This document shows, piece by piece, positions 6,176 to 9,441 of a stretch of DNA of 9,441 nucleotides; the first letter of the stretch is position 1, and every line of letters starts with the position of its first letter. Below the pieces are notes generated by a model that was not told the origin of the DNA, did no database searches, and was given only the letters and a program-made list of their open reading frames with translations. This stretch comes from Clostridia bacterium. GTDB taxonomy: Bacteria; Bacillota; Clostridia; Christensenellales; Aristaeellaceae. The translations under genes were made by a program, and so were the position numbers. The stretch covers positions 1 through 9,441 of the forward strand of contig CAAEEC010000049.1 of assembly GCA_900754755.1 (NCBI GenBank), in the 5' to 3' direction.

Positions 6176-7495
6176 CTATTTGCCCACGCAAAAATTCTGG
6201 AACACGCGGGTGATCACGTCTTCCGTAGCGTCCTCGCCGGTGATCTCGCCCAGGCGGTTGAGCGCGGCGTGCAAGTGTACGCTGAGCGCGTCCAGCGGCA
6301 CGCGCGCGCGGGCCGCGTCCAGCGCCGCGCGGATTTCCGCGAGCGCCTCGCGGGCCAAAGCGATGTGGCGCTCGCACACCAGCGCGTTTTCCCCGGCCTG
6401 GGGCGCGTCCAGCGCCTTTAAGATGGCGCGCTGCAATTCGTCCAGCCCCTCGCCCGTGAGGCAAGAGACTTCGATCGAGCCCGGCAGGGATTTGCGCACG
6501 GGCAGATCGGTTTTGTTGAGCACGCAGATGGCGCGCGCGTCCAGCGCGGAAAGCAGTTCTTTGTCCTGCGGCGTCCAGGGCGTGCCCGCGTCGAACACGG
6601 CGAGCACCGCGTCCGCCGCAGCGGCCGCCGCCCGGGCGCGTTCCACGCCGATTTTCTCAATCTCGTCCCCGGTTTCGCGCACGCCGGCGGTGTCGCTGAG
6701 TTCAATCAGCAGCCCGCCCAGGGAGATGCGCTCGGTGAGCACATCGCGCGTGGTGCCGGCGATGTCGGTCACAATGGCGCGCTCGCTGCCCGCCAGCGCG
6801 TTCATAATGGAAGATTTGCCCACGTTGGGCGCGCCGAGCAGCACGCAACTGGCCCCATCGCGCACCACGCGCGCGCGGCGCTCGTCCGCCTGGGCGCGCA
6901 GTTCGCCTTCCAGCGCCGAAAGCGCCGCGATGAGTTCCGTGCGCGTGAACTCCTCGTCCACCTCTTCCGGAAAATCCAAATGCGCCTCAATCCGCGCGAT
7001 TTGATCCCCCAGCCGGTCGCGCAGGCCGTGTACATACGCGCTCACGCCGCCGTTTAGCTGGCGCATGGCTGCGCGGCCCGCCGCCTCGCCGCCCGCGTTC
7101 ACCAGCGCCATCACTGCCTCCGCCTCGTCCAGCGTCACCCGGCCATGCAAAAACGCCCGCAGCGTGAACTCGCCCGGGTTTGCCGCGCGCGCGCCCAGCG
7201 AAAGCACCAGCGCAAGCACGCGCCGGGTGATATACCGCCCGCCGTGGCAGTGGATTTCCGCCACGTCTTCCCGCGTGTAGGTATGCGGGGCGGGCAGAAA
7301 CACGGCCATGGCCTCGTCAATGGGCTTGCCCGCGTCCATCACGTGCCCATAGGTCAACATCCGATCCCGCCTGGGCGCAGGCGAAAAGGCGCGCGAGAGA
7401 ATCTCCCGCGCGCCCGGCCCGCTAATGCGGATGATGGCCACGCCACCTTCCCCCGCGGGCGTTGCAATGGCGGCTATCGTATCGTTTGGAATCAC
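6176..7495 (-). CDS. mnmE: tRNA uridine-5-carboxymethylaminomethyl(34) synthesis GTPase MnmE
   Basis: MnmE (TrmE) works with MnmG to install the cmnm5 group on wobble uridine 34 of certain tRNAs, using a formyl-tetrahydrofolate-type one-carbon donor and GTP hydrolysis. The 439-residue protein is full length. The N-terminal folate-binding domain begins DTIAAIATPAGEGGVAIIRISGPGA (5-29). The G domain sits in a helical domain and has P-loop GAPNVGKSS (221-229), DIAGTTRD (244-251), DTAG (268-271) and NKTD (327-330). The protein ends with the signature Cys-Val-Gly-Lys (436-439), which carries the family's conserved Cys. The start is GTG at 7495, fixed by the conserved N-terminus. It overlaps the nagB stop codon in GTGA, so it is translationally coupled to nagB. 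mnmG and the usual rnpA-yidC-jag neighbours are absent here, an unusual location for this gene. Confidence 0.97.
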   Translation of the reverse strand: MIPNDTIAAIATPAGEGGVAIIRISGPGAREILSRAFSPAPRRDRMLTYGHVMDAGKPIDEAMAVFLPAPHTYTREDVAEIHCHGGRYITRRVLALVLSLGARAANPGEFTLRAFLHGRVTLDEAEAVMALVNAGGEAAGRAAMRQLNGGVSAYVHGLRDRLGDQIARIEAHLDFPEEVDEEFTRTELIAALSALEGELRAQADERRARVVRDGASCVLLGAPNVGKSSIMNALAGSERAIVTDIAGTTRDVLTERISLGGLLIELSDTAGVRETGDEIEKIGVERARAAAAAADAVLAVFDAGTPWTPQDKELLSALDARAICVLNKTDLPVRKSLPGSIEVSCLTGEGLDELQRAILKALDAPQAGENALVCERHIALAREALAEIRAALDAARARVPLDALSVHLHAALNRLGEITGEDATEDVITRVFQNFCVGK

Positions 7496-8217
7496 AGCAG
7501 GCTCGCCGCGCCCTCGTCCAGGAAGAACTGCACGTTCTGGTGCGCGCGCAGGATCGAGGCGGGAACCTTCGGGTCGATGTTGCCCTTGATGCTGTCGCGA
7601 ATGGCCTTGGCCTTGCCCTCGCCGGTGGCCAGCAGCACCACGCGCCTGGCGTTCATGATGCCGCCCACGCCCAGGGAAATGGCCTGGCGCGGCACATCGT
7701 CCGCCGAATCAAAGAAGCGGGCGTTCGCGTCGATGGTGGACTGGGTGAGCGTGATCACATTCGTGGGGTACACGAACACATCGTTGGGCTCGTTGAAGCC
7801 GATGTGACCATTGTGGCCAATGCCCAGCAGTTGCAGGTCAATGCCGCCAGCGGCTTCCACCGCCGCGTCATACGCCTTCGCGTCCGCCTCGTGATCCGCG
7901 CCAATGCCGCAGGGCACGTGCGTGTTGGCCTTATCGATGTTGATATGGTCGAACAGATTCTCGTTCATGAAACGGCGATAGCTGCACACGTGCGCCGGAT
8001 CCAATCCGACGTACTCATCCAGGTTATAGGTACGCACGCGGGAGAAATCGATCAATCCCTCGTGGTTCATGCGGGCCAGCTCCTTGTAGAGCGGCACCGG
8101 GGTGGAACCGGTCGCCAGGCCGAGCACGCAATCGGGCTTCTTGAAAATTTCCGCCGCAAAAACCGTTGCCGCCGCGCGGGCGACTTCTTCCGCATTCTTG
8201 TACACAAATACCTGCAT
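7492..8217 (-). CDS. nagB: Glucosamine-6-phosphate deaminase
   Basis: NagB converts glucosamine 6-phosphate to fructose 6-phosphate and ammonia, the step that brings amino sugars into glycolysis. The 241 residues match the short Firmicutes form (the Bacillus subtilis enzyme is about this size), which lacks the allosteric C-terminal region of the E. coli enzyme. Visible motifs are LGLATGSTPVPLY (32-44) for phosphate binding, TYNLDEYVGL (63-72) with Asp67, and LGIGHNGHIGFNEP (131-144) with His138 and Glu143. The residue aligned with E. coli Asp141 is Asn136, which I believe is usual in this short form. The ATG at 8217 is chosen because AAGGAG lies about nine bases upstream and the family N-terminus starts there; the longer in-frame extension crosses the promoter. 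It is first gene of the nagB-mnmE operon and divergent from degV. No nagA or transport gene is adjacent. Confidence 0.95.
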   Translation of the reverse strand: MQVFVYKNAEEVARAAATVFAAEIFKKPDCVLGLATGSTPVPLYKELARMNHEGLIDFSRVRTYNLDEYVGLDPAHVCSYRRFMNENLFDHINIDKANTHVPCGIGADHEADAKAYDAAVEAAGGIDLQLLGIGHNGHIGFNEPNDVFVYPTNVITLTQSTIDANARFFDSADDVPRQAISLGVGGIMNARRVVLLATGEGKAKAIRDSIKGNIDPKVPASILRAHQNVQFFLDEGAASLL

Positions 8218-8242
8218 TTTAATCCACTCCTTCCTATGCCAT

Positions 8243-8251
8243 ATTATAGCA
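8243..8251 (-). promoter_or_regulatory. Extended -10 promoter of nagB-mnmE
   Basis: On the minus strand TGC-TATAAT (8251-8243) is an extended -10 box with a perfect TATAAT. The -35 region (TGTTCA at a 17-bp spacing) is weak. Transcription would start about 20 bases upstream of the nagB ATG. Confidence 0.7.
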
Positions 8252-8299
8252 CATTTAGCGTTAAATGAACAGGGAACACGAGAAATTTTCCGGATTTTA

Positions 8300-8308
8300 T
8301 GATACAAT
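8300..8308 (+). promoter_or_regulatory. Extended -10 promoter of degV
   Basis: TGA-TACAAT (8300-8308) is an extended -10 box without a recognisable -35, only 20 bases before the degV ATG, implying a very short leader. It is back to back with the nagB promoter, about 50 bp away. Confidence 0.5.
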
Positions 8309-8328
8309 ACGGGCAAGGAGGCGATGAA

Positions 8329-9216
8329 ATGAGTTTTCGTCTTGTGACGGACGGAACGTGCGACCTGAGCCACGCGGTTGCGCTGGAGAGGGACATCCCG
8401 GTGATTCCTTTCAAAGTATCCGTGGGGAACGAAGATTTCCGGCCCTATAACGGCGACCCGGGGCTGAAAAATACGTTCTCAATCGGCGAATTCTATGCCC
8501 GCATGCGTGCGCAGGAGAATACGCACACCTCGCAAATCAATCCCGAAGATTATATTCGCTATTTTACCCCCATGCTGGAAGCCGGGGAAGACGTATTGTA
8601 TCTGGCGTTTTCCTCCGGCCTGAGCGGCAGTTGCCAGAACGCCATGCTCGCCGCGCGCGAGTTGGAAGAAAAATATCCCGGCCGCCGCCTGGAAGTGGTG
8701 GATACGCTGTGCGCGTCCCTGGGGGAGGGGCTGCTGGTTTGGCTTGTGGACGATCAGCGCAAATCCGGCGCCAGCCTGGATCAGGCGCGCGATTATGCCC
8801 TCGCCCTGCGCAAGCGCATTGTGCATGCCTTCACCGTGGACGATCTCAATTTCCTGCGGCGCGGCGGCAGGCTCAGCGGCGCGGCGGCGGTGCTGGGCAC
8901 CATGCTCTCCATCAAGCCCATCCTGGATGTGAACGCGGAGGGCAAACTGGCCGTGTTCGATAAGGTGCAGGGCCGCAAGCGCGCGCTGAAAGCGCTGGTG
9001 GACCGCATGGAAGCCTGCACCCGCAAGCCGGACGCCTATCCCGTGTTCATTACCTACGCCGATTGCCGGGAAGACGCGCTGCTCCTGGCGGCCATGGTGC
9101 GCGAGCGCTTCCACGTGGAAATCGCGCACATGAACGACATGGGCCCCATCATCGGCGGCCACGCTGGCCCCGGCACGCTCGCACTGGTGTTCGTGAGCGA
9201 CGAGGAGAAAAAATAA
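8329..9216 (+). CDS. DegV family (FakB-like) fatty-acid-binding protein
   Basis: DegV/FakB proteins bind a fatty acid in a deep pocket. In Firmicutes, FakB members present it to the kinase FakA for phosphorylation and use in phospholipid synthesis. The 295-residue protein spans the usual 280-300-residue family length. Marks are LVTDGTCDL (5-13), HTSQINPEDY (66-75), the Ser-rich SSGLSGSCQNA (95-105), VVDTLCASLGEGLLV (123-137), LRRGGRLSGAAAVLGTMLSIKPIL (176-199) and the C-terminal GPIIGGHAGPGTLALVF (272-288). The ATG at 8329 follows AAGGAGG by seven bases; an upstream in-frame ATG at 8299 overlaps the -10 box and is rejected. No fakA-like kinase is beside it, so participation in fatty-acid phosphorylation is inferred from family only. 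It forms a single-gene unit ending in a strong hairpin. Confidence 0.93.
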   Translation: MSFRLVTDGTCDLSHAVALERDIPVIPFKVSVGNEDFRPYNGDPGLKNTFSIGEFYARMRAQENTHTSQINPEDYIRYFTPMLEAGEDVLYLAFSSGLSGSCQNAMLAARELEEKYPGRRLEVVDTLCASLGEGLLVWLVDDQRKSGASLDQARDYALALRKRIVHAFTVDDLNFLRRGGRLSGAAAVLGTMLSIKPILDVNAEGKLAVFDKVQGRKRALKALVDRMEACTRKPDAYPVFITYADCREDALLLAAMVRERFHVEIAHMNDMGPIIGGHAGPGTLALVFVSDEEKK

Positions 9217-9219
9217 TCC

Positions 9220-9275
9220 ATTTGAAATTTCAAATCGCGCGGGGAGATGGTTTTCTTCCCCGCGCGATGGTTTTT
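9220..9275 (+). terminator. degV terminator with adjoining 16-bp palindrome
   Basis: TCGCGCGGGGA (9235-9245) and TCCCCGCGCGA (9257-9267) form a perfect 11-bp stem with an 11-base loop, followed by tggTTTTTG. Directly before it, four bases after the degV stop, lies ATTTGAAATTTCAAAT (9220-9235), a perfect 16-bp palindrome sharing its last base with the terminator stem. Confidence 0.75.
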
Positions 9276-9297
9276 GAAAACTTAACGCGCGCGCCCA

Positions 9298-9326
9298 TTG
9301 ACAAAGGCCAGGGGAGGCAGTATAAT
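9298..9326 (+). promoter_or_regulatory. Consensus sigma-A promoter reading out of the window
   Basis: Perfect TTGACA (9298-9303), exact 17-bp spacer, and perfect TATAAT (9321-9326). It must drive something at or beyond the right end; no gene starts within the remaining 115 bases. Confidence 0.88.
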
Positions 9327-9336
9327 ATCCTCGTTG

Positions 9337-9352
9337 GTTAGTTTAATCTAAC
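9337..9352 (+). promoter_or_regulatory. Operator-like dyad overlapping the transcription start
   Basis: GTTAG-tTTAAt-CTAAC (9337-9352) is an inverted repeat with one internal mismatch pair, beginning ten bases after the -10 box and therefore over or just past the start site. It has the TTAG-N-TTAA-N-CTAA spacing of operators bound by DtxR-family metal regulators, but lacks the usual G/C pair at the two N positions. Placement fits a repressor site. Regulator identity is an inference. Confidence 0.45.
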
Positions 9353-9381
9353 TCACAGTTTGAACCCTCTCCCCCCTCGCG

Positions 9382-9435
9382 CAAATGTTGAAACAGCCCG
9401 CGGTACTCCACCACCGCGGGCTGTTTCAACATTTG
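9382..9435 (+). other. Perfect 23-bp stem hairpin in the leader
   Basis: Positions 9382-9404 and 9413-9435 are exact reverse complements, separated by an 8-base loop (actccacc). No T-run follows (ggggaac). It lies about 50 bases downstream of the expected transcription start of the promoter at 9298. It could be a stable leader structure, part of a small RNA, or an intergenic palindromic repeat. Confidence 0.75.
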
Positions 9436-9441
9436 GGGAAC

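Noticed and set aside
5883..6464. 193-codon minus-strand frame covering the repeats and the mnmE 3' end
   Set aside because: It is out of frame with mnmE, built from palindromic repeat sequence, and has no start signal.
8299..8328. Ten-residue N-terminal extension of degV starting at ATG 8299
   Set aside because: This start lies within the degV -10 box. The ATG at 8329 has AAGGAGG at ideal spacing and begins the conserved family N-terminus.
8218..8373. 52-residue N-terminal extension of nagB
   Set aside because: It would place the extended -10 promoter and ribosome binding site of nagB inside the coding region and overlap the degV start. The family N-terminus begins at the ATG at 8217.

Overview
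The window looks like a piece of chromosome from a GC-rich member of the Firmicutes, probably a gut Clostridia lineage. The reasons are sigma-A-type promoters with consensus or near-consensus boxes, strong GGAGG ribosome binding sites, a Clostridium symbiosum-type glutamate dehydrogenase, a short non-allosteric-type NagB, a DegV/FakB-type protein, and many short palindromic repeats between genes. Assignment to order or genus cannot be made from this sequence alone.

Layout. 1-850: a small DUF559 (Vsr-fold nuclease-like) gene on the minus strand, enclosed by two inverted copies of a modular palindromic repeat. 893-1964: an orphan sugar-type ABC solute-binding protein on the minus strand with its own promoter. 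2077-3624: gdhA on the plus strand behind a perfect TTGACA-17-TATAAT promoter, with an upstream dyad and a 3' hairpin. 3667-3960: no convincing gene, but six hairpins packed end to end, the first and last being the same sequence, the last carrying a T-run. 3968-5510: a mannitol dehydrogenase/fructuronate reductase family enzyme on the minus strand with its promoter. 5516-6163: about 650 bases without a gene, filled with the same repeat family seen around DUF559, including a tail-to-tail pair with 1 bp between the two elements. 6176-8251: the nagB-mnmE operon on the minus strand (nagB first, 4-base stop/start overlap). 8302-9275: degV on the plus strand, divergent from nagB, with a terminator. 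9298-9435: a consensus promoter followed by a metal-regulator-like dyad and a perfect 23-bp hairpin, with no gene visible before the window ends.

How the genes relate. Most are single-gene transcription units of central metabolism: glutamate/ammonia exchange (gdhA), entry of amino-sugar carbon and nitrogen into glycolysis (nagB), sugar-acid or polyol oxidoreduction (3968-5452), sugar uptake (937-1884), fatty-acid binding (degV) and tRNA wobble modification (mnmE). They do not form one pathway. The only clear operon is nagB-mnmE.

The most unusual content is non-coding. The repeat family has hairpin stems whose sequences differ between copies by paired, compensatory changes. The DUF559 gene lies exactly between two inward-facing elements, while the 6.05 kb locus shows the same pair of element ends with a single base in place of the 449-bp gene segment. 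This resembles an occupied and an empty form of one composite element.
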